From assembly GCF_009741445.1 (NCBI RefSeq), contig NZ_CP046507.1, positions 4,030,001-4,094,000 of the forward strand: 64,000 nucleotides of DNA. The letters are read 5' to 3'. Of this stretch, positions 17,073 to 25,058 are shown one piece after another (position 1 is the stretch's first letter; each line of letters starts with the position of its first letter). A program made the translations under genes and the position numbers. Source of the DNA: Mycobacterium avium subsp. avium (lineage in GTDB: Bacteria; Actinomycetota; Actinomycetes; Mycobacteriales; Mycobacteriaceae). The notes under the pieces were generated by a model. It worked only from the letters and a program-made list of their open reading frames with translations, made no database searches and was not told the origin of the DNA.

Positions 17073-18251
17073 ATGGCCTTCGCCGAGTATCAGAACGAGC
17101 TCTACGACCAGTCGTTGCACGGCAACCAGCCGCAGTATCCGATCAGATTCGAGGAGCTGGAGGCCAAGGCGTCGGCGGCGATGACCCCGAAGGTGCTGGG
17201 GTATGTCGCCGGCGGCGCCGGCGACGAGCACACCCAGCGGGCCAACTGCGAGGCGTTCAAGCGGTGGGGCTTGTACCCGCGGATGGGGATCGCCCCCGAA
17301 CAGCGCGACATGTCCGTCGAGCTGTTCGGCACCCGGTTCCCGTCACCGATATTCATGGCGCCCATCGGCGTGATCGGGGTATGCGACCCCGACGGCCACG
17401 GCGACCTGGCCTGCGTTCGGGCCTCGATCCGCACCGGCGTCCCGTTCTTCGTCGGCACGCTGTCGGCCGATCCGATGGAGGACCTGGCCGACGAATTGGG
17501 CGACACCCCAGCGTTTTTCCAGCTCTACACCCCACCGGACCGCAAGATGGCCGCCAGCCTGGTGCACCGGGCCGAGGCGGCCGGCTTCAAGGGCATCGCC
17601 GTCACCCTGGACACCTGGGTGACCGGCTGGCGGCCCCGCGACCTGAGCGGCGGGAACTACCCCCAGGTGCCCAGCGGATGCCTGGCCAACTACACCAGCG
17701 ATCCGGTTTTTCGCGCCGGGTTGAGCCGCGGCGAAGACCCCACCGAGGCGGCGGTGCGCAAGCTGCCGATCTTCGGCGGGCCGTTCCGGTGGGAGGACCT
17801 GGAATGGCTGCGGTCGACGACCAGCCTGCCGCTGATGGCCAAGGGCATCTGCCACCCCGACGACGTGCGCCGCGCCAAAGACATTGGGGTGGACGCCATT
17901 TACTGCTCCAACCACGGCGGCCGGCAAGCCAACGGCGGGTTGCCCTGCCTGGACTGCCTGCCCGGGGTGGTCGAGGCGGCTGACGGGTTGCCGGTGCTGT
18001 TCGACTCGGGTGTGCGCAGCGGTGCCGACATCGTCAAGGCGCTGGCGCTGGGGGCGACCGCGGTCGGCATCGGCCGCCCCTACGCCTACGGGCTGGCGCT
18101 CGGGGGCGTCGACGGCATCGTGCACGTGCTGCGCTCGCTGCTGGCCGAGGCGGACCTGATCATGGCCGTCGACGGCTACCCCTCGCTGAAGGACCTGACG
18201 CCGGACGCGCTTCGCCGCGTCGAACATGTTGCACCACAACGTTATTCGTAG
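17073..18251 (+). CDS. FMN-dependent alpha-hydroxy-acid oxidase, lactate 2-monooxygenase type
   Basis: 392 residues, near the 394 of the classic M. smegmatis lactate 2-monooxygenase, which turns L-lactate and oxygen into acetate, CO2 and water. Seen: YVAGGAGDEHTQRAN (FMN site), FFVGTLSADPMEDL, FQLYTPPDR, the VTLDTWVTGWRPRDL loop, LMAKGICHPDDVRRA with the catalytic lysine, YCSNHGGRQANGG with the active-site His and Arg, and FDSGVRSGADIVKALALGA plus GIGRPYAYG for FMN phosphate. Start ATG at 17073 was preferred over an upstream GTG because it fits the family length. The last 10 bp overlap the convergent imuB end. The exact hydroxy acid is unproven. Confidence 0.88.
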   Translation: MAFAEYQNELYDQSLHGNQPQYPIRFEELEAKASAAMTPKVLGYVAGGAGDEHTQRANCEAFKRWGLYPRMGIAPEQRDMSVELFGTRFPSPIFMAPIGVIGVCDPDGHGDLACVRASIRTGVPFFVGTLSADPMEDLADELGDTPAFFQLYTPPDRKMAASLVHRAEAAGFKGIAVTLDTWVTGWRPRDLSGGNYPQVPSGCLANYTSDPVFRAGLSRGEDPTEAAVRKLPIFGGPFRWEDLEWLRSTTSLPLMAKGICHPDDVRRAKDIGVDAIYCSNHGGRQANGGLPCLDCLPGVVEAADGLPVLFDSGVRSGADIVKALALGATAVGIGRPYAYGLALGGVDGIVHVLRSLLAEADLIMAVDGYPSLKDLTPDALRRVEHVAPQRYS

Positions 18252-19825
18252 CTTCCCTCCAAATACCATCTCCTTTGCCGGTAGCACAGCAGCAGCGCGC
18301 GTTCGCTTTCCAGCAGAACCTGCGCGCGGGCGGTACGGCCCCCGCCCTGACCCCGGTCGTCCCACCACCGCTCGTCGACCGGCCAGGGCCCGCCCCACCA
18401 GCACAGCCGCTCGCCCCGGCCGTGGACGACCAGGCGCGCAGGGTCGGCGGAGAACAGCCCCCGACTGCTGACGCGTATCGGATTACCTTGGGCGTCAAGC
18501 AATTCCACCGGATCGTCGAGCAACACCGACGGTGACGGCTCGGGCAGCCGGCCGGGCCACGGCAGGTCGGGATCGGCCTGCGGCACCGGCTCGTCGCCGA
18601 GCGGGATCAAGGTGATGCGCTCGGCCGGGCCGCGGCCACCGGAGCGCACCGGTACCCGCACCGCCTCCGGGCCGAGCAAGCCCTGCACCCGCACCAGCGC
18701 CCGGCGGGCCCGCAGCCGGTCCTCCTCGCCCAGGCCGCCCCAGAGCGGCAATTGCAGCGCCTCGGCGGAGACCACCTCCACCGCCCGCAGCCGCAACAGC
18801 GTCACCGGGGCGGTGGGACGATCGCGCGCGGTGCGGTTGCTCAACCAGCCGTCGAGTTGCCAGCGCACCCGGTCGGCGGTGGCGTCTTCGGTCAACGGCT
18901 CGGCGCACCGCCACACCCGGTGGCGTTCTTCGCCGCTCCCGGTGACGGCGTGAATGGCCAGCCGGGTGCAGCCCACGCCGGCGGCCATCAGCGCCTGATG
19001 CAGCGTGCCGGCCAGCGAGCGCCCGGCGAACGCCGCGGCGTCCACCCGGTCGATCGGCGGGTCGCAGTCCAGCACGGCCTCGAGCTCGGCCGGGGGTTCC
19101 CGCCCGGAGGGCGGCCGTTCGGGTTCGCCGCGGGCCAGCCGGTGCGCGGCCACCCCGTCGGCGCCGAACCGGGACGCCACGTCGCCGCGGGCCAGCGCGG
19201 CGAACTGCCCGATGGTGCGAATTCCCATCCGCCACAACAGGTCCGTCAGCTCTTCGCGGCCGGGGCCGGACAGGCTCGGCTCGGTGGCGAGTTGGCGGAC
19301 GGACAGCACCGACAGGAACTTCGCGTCGCCTCCCGGCTCCACGATCCGGCCCGCCCGCGCCGCCAGGACCGCGGTGGACAACCGGTCGGCGATCCCGACC
19401 TGGCACTCGGCGCCGGCCACGGAGCTCACGGCCACCGCGTCGACCAGCCGCTCGGCCGCGGCCTCCTCGGACCCGAAGTAGCGGGCCGCCCCGCGCACCG
19501 GCAGCACCAGCAGCCCGGGCCGCAGCACCTCGGCGCGGGGCACCAGGTCGTCCACCGCCGCGATCACCGCTTCGAAGAAGCGGGCGTCGCGGTCCGCGTC
19601 GGCGGTGCTGACATGCAGTTGCGGGCACCGGGCCGCCGCCTCCCGGCGGCGCAGGCCCCGCCGCACCCCGGCCGCGCGGGCGGCCGACGAGCAGGCGATC
19701 ACCCGGTTGGCCAACGTGACCGCGACCGGGGCGGTGGCGGGCAGCTCCGCGGCGGCCGCCGCCGCCACCGCGGGCCAGTCCATGCACCAGATCGCCAAAA
19801 CCCTTGAACCAGAAGGGGTTACCAC
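18242..19825 (-). CDS. imuB: ImuB, Y-family polymerase-like mutasome adaptor
   Basis: 527 residues. ImuB is a catalytically inactive Y-family polymerase relative that links ImuA' and DnaE2 to the beta clamp during SOS mutagenesis. The N-terminal palm-like region (VLAIWCMDWPAV, RVIACSSAARAAGVRRGLRRREA) lacks the conserved acidic metal ligands of active enzymes. A clamp-binding peptide QLPLWG is at residues 358-363, close to the QLGLWG reported in M. tuberculosis. The C-terminal third is the ImuB-specific interaction region. GTG start at 19825 lies 6 bp after imuA', so the two form one SOS-controlled transcript. It overlaps the lactate monooxygenase homologue tail to tail by 10 bp. Confidence 0.95.
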   Translation of the reverse strand: MVTPSGSRVLAIWCMDWPAVAAAAAAELPATAPVAVTLANRVIACSSAARAAGVRRGLRRREAAARCPQLHVSTADADRDARFFEAVIAAVDDLVPRAEVLRPGLLVLPVRGAARYFGSEEAAAERLVDAVAVSSVAGAECQVGIADRLSTAVLAARAGRIVEPGGDAKFLSVLSVRQLATEPSLSGPGREELTDLLWRMGIRTIGQFAALARGDVASRFGADGVAAHRLARGEPERPPSGREPPAELEAVLDCDPPIDRVDAAAFAGRSLAGTLHQALMAAGVGCTRLAIHAVTGSGEERHRVWRCAEPLTEDATADRVRWQLDGWLSNRTARDRPTAPVTLLRLRAVEVVSAEALQLPLWGGLGEEDRLRARRALVRVQGLLGPEAVRVPVRSGGRGPAERITLIPLGDEPVPQADPDLPWPGRLPEPSPSVLLDDPVELLDAQGNPIRVSSRGLFSADPARLVVHGRGERLCWWGGPWPVDERWWDDRGQGGGRTARAQVLLESERALLLCYRQRRWYLEGSYE

Positions 19826-19831
19826 CGGAAT

Positions 19832-20521
19832 TCACCCCGCCCGCGCCTGGGCCGCCACCCGCCGTCCCGCGCACATCCCGCTGACCTGCAGCCGCACCCC
19901 GCTGATGCGCCCGAACCCCGGGGCGGGTTTTCCCCACTGGGCCGGTGTGACCTCATAGCCACAGACCCGGGCCGCGAGCCGCGTCGGCGCGCCCTGCCAA
20001 TCGCCGCCGGTGACCAGCAGGGTGCAGCCCTTGCTGCGGGCCCGCGCCACCACCGCCCGGGCCCGGGTCGGCGGCACCCGGCGCCCGCCCAGCCCGAGGA
20101 CCACCAGATCCATGCCGTCGACCAGCACCGCGGCCACCTCCACCGGATCGGTCCCGGGGTCCGGGATCACCGCGAGCCGGCTCAGGTCCGCCCCCATCTC
20201 GGCGGCGGCCAGCAGCCCGATGTCCGGCTGGCCGACGATCGCGGCGTTGCCCCCGGCCGCCGTCACCGCGGCCACCATGCTCAACAGCAGCGACCGGGCG
20301 CCCGAGAGCACCGCCACCGACCCCCGGGGCACCCGCACCGATTCGGCCAGCCACCGCGGCAGGGCCAGCAAAGATTCCGCGCCCAGCAGGTCGGCGGGGG
20401 CGGCGGCACCGGACGCCGCCCCGGACATCCTCCCGGACATCTCCGCCATCCGCCGGCGCAGCGATTCCAGCCGCTCGGCGCGGGTTTCTTCGTGGCGACT
20501 GGAGGCGAAAGCCGCGGTCAT
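19832..20521 (-). CDS. imuA': ImuA', RecA-like mutasome protein
   Basis: 229 residues from the ATG at 20521 (MTAAFASSRHEET). A longer in-frame start at 20596 was rejected because the SOS box would then be inside the gene. ImuA' is distantly related to RecA/SulA and interacts with ImuB. Seen: Arg-rich N-terminal helix (RAERLESLRRRMAEM), GSVAVLSGARSLLLSMVAAV in the place of a degenerate Walker A, and LVVLGLGGRRVPPTRARAVVARAR. The C-terminus, needed for ImuB contact in M. tuberculosis, is present. First gene of the imuA'-imuB operon. Confidence 0.93.
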   Translation of the reverse strand: MTAAFASSRHEETRAERLESLRRRMAEMSGRMSGAASGAAAPADLLGAESLLALPRWLAESVRVPRGSVAVLSGARSLLLSMVAAVTAAGGNAAIVGQPDIGLLAAAEMGADLSRLAVIPDPGTDPVEVAAVLVDGMDLVVLGLGGRRVPPTRARAVVARARSKGCTLLVTGGDWQGAPTRLAARVCGYEVTPAQWGKPAPGFGRISGVRLQVSGMCAGRRVAAQARAG

Positions 20522-20557
20522 GACCAGCCTCCTGTCGCCACTCGTCGCCCGAAGGTT

Positions 20558-20573
20558 TCGAACGCATGTTCGA
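20558..20573. promoter_or_regulatory. LexA SOS box of imuA'-imuB
   Basis: TCGAACGCATGTTCGA has the same outer hexamers as the dnaE2 box, TCGAAC-N4-GTTCGA. It is 36 bp upstream of the imuA' ATG. Damage-induced expression through LexA/RecA is expected. Confidence 0.93.
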
Positions 20574-20877
20574 TTCACTGGGGAGTAAACACCCACCCTC
20601 CGACAACCGTCAAGAAACGTAAGGGGCAGCCTTATGCGCTCGGTGCCGGTGGGACGGATGGTGCTTTTTTGCCCCGAGTGGCAACGCCGGGCCGGGCCGG
20701 TAGGAAGCCGGCGGAAGCCGCGCCGTCGTGCACGGCGACGAGCACGTCGTCAAATTCACCGAGGCCTGCTACCGGGAAAACGCCCTCACAGGCGGATCGC
20801 GCCGCGCGCCCTCGGCGGCGGCGCGGCGACCATCCCGTCCGGCTGACGGCAGCCCGAGCCCATTTCCGGCGGGGCGG
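20574..20877. other. Gap between the imuA' promoter and guaA, possible gene remnant
   Basis: Non-coding 304 bp. At 20728 a GTG opens a frame that reads MHGDEHVVKFTEACYREN, which looks protein-like for about 22 residues before turning into GC-rich noise through the guaA end. It may be a decayed gene fragment; I could not identify it. The rest shows no promoter, repeat or RNA that I can support. Confidence 0.35.
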
Positions 20878-22455
20878 CTACTCCCACTCGATGGTGCCGG
20901 GCGGCTTGCTGGTGATGTCCAGCACCACGCGGTTGACCTCGGGGACCTCGTTGGTGATGCGGGTCGAGATCCGTTCCAGCACCTCGTAGGGGACCCGGGT
21001 CCAGTCCGCGGTCATGGCGTCCTCACTGGTCACCGGCCGCAGCACGATCGGATGTCCGTAGGTGCGGTTGTCGCCCTGCACCCCCACCGAGCGGACCTCA
21101 CCGAGCAGCACCACCGGGCACTGCCAGATCAGCGAGTCCAAGCCGGCGGCGGTGAGTTCCTCGCGCGCGATCGAGTCCGCCCGCCGCAGCGTGTCCAGCC
21201 GCGTCGCGGTGACCTCGCCGACGATCCGGATGCCCAGGCCGGGACCCGGAAAGGGTTGGCGCGCAACGATTTCCTCCGGCAGCCCCAGTTCCCGGCCGAC
21301 CGCGCGCACCTCGTCCTTGAACAGCAGCCGCAGCGGCTCGACGAGGGTGAACTTCAGGTCGCCGGGCAGCCCCCCGACGTTGTGGTGGCTCTTGATGTTC
21401 GCGGTGCCGCTGCCCCCGCCGGACTCCACCACGTCGGGATACAGCGTGCCCTGCACCAGGAACTCGACCGGCTTGTCCCCCAACACATCTCGCACCGCGC
21501 CCTCGAACGCCCGGATGAACTGCCGGCCGATGATCTTGCGCTTGCCCTCCGGGTTGGTCACCCCGGCCAGCGCCTGCAGGAAGGTGTCCGCCGCGTCGAC
21601 GGTGACCAGGTTGGCGCCGGTGGCGGCCACGAAATCGCGCTGCACCTGCGCGCGTTCGCCGGCACGCAACAACCCGTGGTCGACGAACACACACGTCAAG
21701 CGATCGCCGATGGCGCGCTGCACCAGAGCGGCGGCCACCGCGGAATCCACCCCGCCGGACAATCCGCAGATCGCGTGGCCGTCGCCGATCTGCGCGCGGA
21801 CCTGCTCCACCAGCACACCGGCGATGTTGGCGGCCGTCCAGTCCGCGCCCAGCCCGGCGAAGTCGTGCAGGAACCGGCTCAGCACCTGCTGGCCGTGCGG
21901 GGTGTGCATCACCTCCGGGTGGTACTGCACCCCGGCCAGGCGGCGGGCCCGGTTCTCGAACGCGGCCACCACGGCGCCGGGGCTGCTGGCCACCACCTCG
22001 AAACCGTCCGGCGCGGCGGTGACCGCATCACCGTGGCTCATCCAGACCGGCTGCACGCCCGGTAGCCCCGAATGCAGTTCGCCGCCAAGCACTTTCAGCT
22101 CGGTGCGACCGTATTCGCTGGTGCCGGTGTGCGCGACGGTGCCGCCCAAAGCCTGCGCCATGGCCTGAAATCCGTAGCAGATGCCGAACACCGGCACCCC
22201 CAGGTCGAACACCGCCGGATCCAGTTGCGGGGCGCCCGGCTCGTAGACGCTGGACGGGCCGCCGGAGAGCACCAGCGCCCGCGGCTGGCGGGCCTTGATC
22301 TCCTCGATCGTCGCGGTGTGTGGAATGACCTCGGAGAAGACCCGCGCCTCACGCACCCGCCGGGCGATCAGCTGCGCGTACTGGGCACCGAAGTCGACCA
22401 CCAACACGGGTCGAGCGGGCGGTTCGGGCACCTCGGTGGGGGGGGATTCGGCCAC
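20878..22455 (-). CDS. guaA: GMP synthase (glutamine-hydrolysing)
   Basis: 525 residues. It amidates XMP to GMP with ATP and glutamine. N-terminal class I amidotransferase: FGICYGFQAMA carries the nucleophile cysteine and GVQYHPEV the histidine. The central ATP-pyrophosphatase domain has the P-loop GLSGGVDSAVAAAL, followed by VDHGLLR and the dimerisation domain ending NRVVLDITSKPPGTIEWE. All catalytic motifs are intact. It is divergent from a PPE gene across 176 bp that hold a Fur/Zur-like box. GuaB2, the previous enzyme of the path, lies 10 kb downstream in the window. In M. tuberculosis phyA and idsA1 lie upstream; they are absent here. Confidence 0.98.
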   Translation of the reverse strand: MAESPPTEVPEPPARPVLVVDFGAQYAQLIARRVREARVFSEVIPHTATIEEIKARQPRALVLSGGPSSVYEPGAPQLDPAVFDLGVPVFGICYGFQAMAQALGGTVAHTGTSEYGRTELKVLGGELHSGLPGVQPVWMSHGDAVTAAPDGFEVVASSPGAVVAAFENRARRLAGVQYHPEVMHTPHGQQVLSRFLHDFAGLGADWTAANIAGVLVEQVRAQIGDGHAICGLSGGVDSAVAAALVQRAIGDRLTCVFVDHGLLRAGERAQVQRDFVAATGANLVTVDAADTFLQALAGVTNPEGKRKIIGRQFIRAFEGAVRDVLGDKPVEFLVQGTLYPDVVESGGGSGTANIKSHHNVGGLPGDLKFTLVEPLRLLFKDEVRAVGRELGLPEEIVARQPFPGPGLGIRIVGEVTATRLDTLRRADSIAREELTAAGLDSLIWQCPVVLLGEVRSVGVQGDNRTYGHPIVLRPVTSEDAMTADWTRVPYEVLERISTRITNEVPEVNRVVLDITSKPPGTIEWE

Positions 22456-22564
22456 GCCAGAAGTCTAGTGGCCGCCTCCGCCGGCCCCGGCCCCCGACGC
22501 CCGCAGCGAAAGCGCGGCACCGAGCGAATTCTATGCCTTCGATATGAGCCTCCCGGCCGCTGCT

Positions 22565-22583
22565 GATAACGATAATCATTTTC
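22565..22583. promoter_or_regulatory. Fur-family (probably Zur) operator before the PPE gene
   Basis: GATAACGATAATCATTTTC matches the classical 19-bp Fur box GATAATGATAATCATTATC at 17 positions. It stands out in 70% GC DNA. It lies 48 bp before the PPE start and 109 bp before the divergent guaA start. In mycobacteria the Fur-like regulator with such AT-rich palindromes is Zur (FurB), which controls PPE and ESX-3 genes. Binding by Zur is inferred from the site and from the His-rich product. Confidence 0.65.
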
Positions 22584-22631
22584 ACTTATCTTTTCGGTGA
22601 TTCCGCAATCCCAACCAGCCCAGGAGTTGCC

Positions 22632-24227
22632 GTGACGACAGTGCCCGCGATGACCGCACCGATCTGGATGGCGTCCCCGCCGGAGGTGCACTCGGCGTTG
22701 TTGAGCAGCGGCCCCGGGCCGGCGTCGGTGTTCGCCGCCGCGGCGGCGTGGAGCGCGTTGGGCGCCGAATACGCCTCGGCGGCAGAGGAACTCAGTGGGT
22801 TACTGGCATCGGCGCAGGCCGGCGCGTGGCAGGGGCCGAGCGCCGAATCCTATGTCGCCGCGCACGGCCCGTATCTGGCATGGTTGACGCGGGCCAGCGC
22901 GCACAGCGCGGCGGCGGCCGCCCAGCACGAGACCGCGGGCACCGCCTATACCGCCGCGTTGGCGGCGATGCCGACGCTGCCGGAGCTGGCCGCCAACCAC
23001 GCCGTCCACGGCGCGCTGGTGGCGACGAATTTCTTTGGGATCAACACCATTCCGATCGCCGTCAACGAGGCCGACTATGCGCGGATGTGGGTCCAGGCCG
23101 CCGGCACCATGGCGACGTATCAAGCGGTCTCCACCGCGGCGGTGGCAGCCGTCCCGCAGCCGGACCCGGCGCCGTCCATCCTGAAATCCACCGCGGCGCA
23201 CGACCACGACGACCACGAGCACGGGGATGACCACGATCACGACCACGGGTTCGACAGCCCGCTCAACCAGTTCGTCGCCCAGATCCTGCGGCTGTTCGGC
23301 ATCGACTGGGACCCGGTCGAGGGCACCCTCAACGGGTTGCCGTACGAGGCCTACACCAGCCCCGCCGACCCGCTGTGGTGGGTGGTGCGGGCCCTGGAGC
23401 TGTTTTCCGATTTCCAACAGTTCGGGGCCCTGCTGCAGGAAAACCCCGCGGCGGCTTTCCAATTCATCACCGAACTGGTGCTGCTCGACTGGCCGACCCA
23501 CCTGGCCCAGCTCGCCAGTTGGCTTCCGACGCAACCCCAGCTGCTGTTGGTGCCCGCGCTCGTCGCCGCGGCGCCGTTCGGGGCGCTGGCCGGCTTCGCG
23601 GGCGTGGCCGGGCAGCCGCCCCTCCCCGCGCCGGTCGCGGAGCCGGCGACCCCATCCGCCGCGGCGCCGACCGGCCTGCCGGCGACGGCCGGCGCGACCC
23701 CGATCGCCGCTTCGGCCGCGGCTTCGGTGCCGGCGCCCGCGCCCACGCCTGCTCCTACGGCGGCCACCGTGTCCAGCCCGGCACCGCCGGCGCCACCGGC
23801 CCCGGGCGCGGCCCCGTTTGCGCCTCCCTACGCCGTCGCACCGCCCGGTGTTGGGTTCGGCTCGAAAGCGAGAGCGAGCGTCGACGCCCGCGCGAAAAGC
23901 AAGTCACCCCAACCGGATTCGAATGCGGTCGGCGCCGGGGCGGCCGTCCGGGAGGCGGCACATGCCCGGCGCCGCCAGCGGTCGCGGCGCCGCGGCGACG
24001 AATTCATGGACATGAATGTCGGCGTCGATCCGGACTGGGACGAGCCGGCGACGACGGCGTCCCCGCGCGGTGCCGGAAACCTGGGCTTCGCCGGCACGGC
24101 GCCCCGGGAAACCGTTGCGGCCGCGGGCCTGACCCAGCTGGCCGGGGATGAGTTCGGCGGCGGGGCCGGCATGCCCCTGCTCCCGGGCAGCTGGGCCCCG
24201 CCGGACCCGCGCGACAGCGGGGTCTGA
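22632..24227 (+). CDS. PPE family protein with histidine-rich segment (PPE3/PPE4-like)
   Basis: 531 residues. The conserved PPE domain (about 1-180) contains WMASPPEVHSALLSSGPGP, the WQGPSAES motif (WxG bend) and ATNFFGINTIPIAVNEADYARMW. Residues 190-205, HDHDDHEHGDDHDHDH, hold seven histidines and many acids, a likely Zn or other metal-binding loop. The C-terminal half has an Ala/Pro-rich linker and ends with a PPE-PPW type tail (GNLGFAG, GGGAGMPLLPGSW). PPE proteins pair with PE partners and are exported by type VII systems; no PE gene is beside it here. Start GTG at 22632 has AGGAG 5 nt upstream. The closest relatives from memory are Zur-controlled PPE3/PPE4, which agrees with the box at 22565-22583. 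Confidence 0.9.
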   Translation: MTTVPAMTAPIWMASPPEVHSALLSSGPGPASVFAAAAAWSALGAEYASAAEELSGLLASAQAGAWQGPSAESYVAAHGPYLAWLTRASAHSAAAAAQHETAGTAYTAALAAMPTLPELAANHAVHGALVATNFFGINTIPIAVNEADYARMWVQAAGTMATYQAVSTAAVAAVPQPDPAPSILKSTAAHDHDDHEHGDDHDHDHGFDSPLNQFVAQILRLFGIDWDPVEGTLNGLPYEAYTSPADPLWWVVRALELFSDFQQFGALLQENPAAAFQFITELVLLDWPTHLAQLASWLPTQPQLLLVPALVAAAPFGALAGFAGVAGQPPLPAPVAEPATPSAAAPTGLPATAGATPIAASAAASVPAPAPTPAPTAATVSSPAPPAPPAPGAAPFAPPYAVAPPGVGFGSKARASVDARAKSKSPQPDSNAVGAGAAVREAAHARRRQRSRRRGDEFMDMNVGVDPDWDEPATTASPRGAGNLGFAGTAPRETVAAAGLTQLAGDEFGGGAGMPLLPGSWAPPDPRDSGV

Positions 24228-24269
24228 CGTCCGGCGCGCCGGCGATCGGTGGCGACATGTCCCTTCCGC

Positions 24270-25058
24270 ATGGTGGAGTGGATACCGCCCGACCCCAACC
24301 ACCGGAAGCGAGTGCCCGTGCTGGGTCTGCCCGAGAAAGTGCACGCCTGCCTGTTCGACCTCGACGGCGTGCTCACCGACACCGCCAGCGTGCACACCAA
24401 GGCCTGGAAGGCGATGTTCGACGCCTACCTGGCCGACCGGGCCAAGCGCACCGGCGAGACGTTCGTCCCGTTCGACCCGGCCGCCGACTACCGCAAATAC
24501 GTCGACGGCAAGAAGCGCGAGGACGGGGTGCGGTCGTTCCTGCAGAGCCGCGGCATTCACCTGCCCGACGGCAGCCCGGACGACGCGGGAGACGCGGAGA
24601 CGATCTACGGCCTGGGCAACCGCAAGAACGACATGTTCCAGAAGGTCCTCAAACAGGACGGCGTCAAGGTGTTCGACGGGTCGCGGCGCTACCTCGAGGC
24701 GGCCTCGGCCGCCGGCCTGGGCATCGCGGTGGTGTCGTCCAGCGCCAACACCCGCGACGTGCTCGAGGTCACCGGCCTGGACCGGTTCGTGCAGCAGCGG
24801 GTGGACGGCATCACGCTGCGCGAGGAACACCTGGCCGGCAAGCCGGCGCCGGACTCCTTCCTGCGCGGGGCGCAGCTGCTCGACGTCCCCGCCGGCGCGG
24901 CGGCGGTGTTCGAGGACGCCTTGTCCGGGGTGGCCGCGGGCCGGGCCGGTAATTTCGGTTTCGTGGTAGGTGTCGACCGGGTGGGCCAGGCCGAGGATTT
25001 GCGCCGCAACGGCGCCGACGTGGTGGTCAGCGATCTCGCCGAGCTGCTGGCGTCATGA
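24270..25058 (+). CDS. HAD hydrolase, beta-phosphoglucomutase type (Rv3400)
   Basis: 262 residues from the ATG at 24270 (MVEWIPPDPN), the same length as the M. tuberculosis protein; an earlier in-frame ATG at 24249 adds seven poor residues. Seen: motif I CLFDLDGVLTDTASVH with nucleophile and acid/base aspartates, AVVSSSANT (motif II serine), the GKPAPDSFL lysine loop (motif III) and VFEDALSGVAAGRAG (motif IV acids). It likely converts beta-glucose-1-phosphate to glucose-6-phosphate. Its stop overlaps the next gene start as ATGA. The partner phosphorylase would supply beta-glucose-1-phosphate. Confidence 0.92.
   Translation: MVEWIPPDPNHRKRVPVLGLPEKVHACLFDLDGVLTDTASVHTKAWKAMFDAYLADRAKRTGETFVPFDPAADYRKYVDGKKREDGVRSFLQSRGIHLPDGSPDDAGDAETIYGLGNRKNDMFQKVLKQDGVKVFDGSRRYLEAASAAGLGIAVVSSSANTRDVLEVTGLDRFVQQRVDGITLREEHLAGKPAPDSFLRGAQLLDVPAGAAAVFEDALSGVAAGRAGNFGFVVGVDRVGQAEDLRRNGADVVVSDLAELLAS

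Noticed and set aside
20522..20596. Upstream extension of imuA' to a start at 20596
   Set aside because: The extension would put the LexA box inside the coding region; the ATG at 20521 gives the expected protein start.
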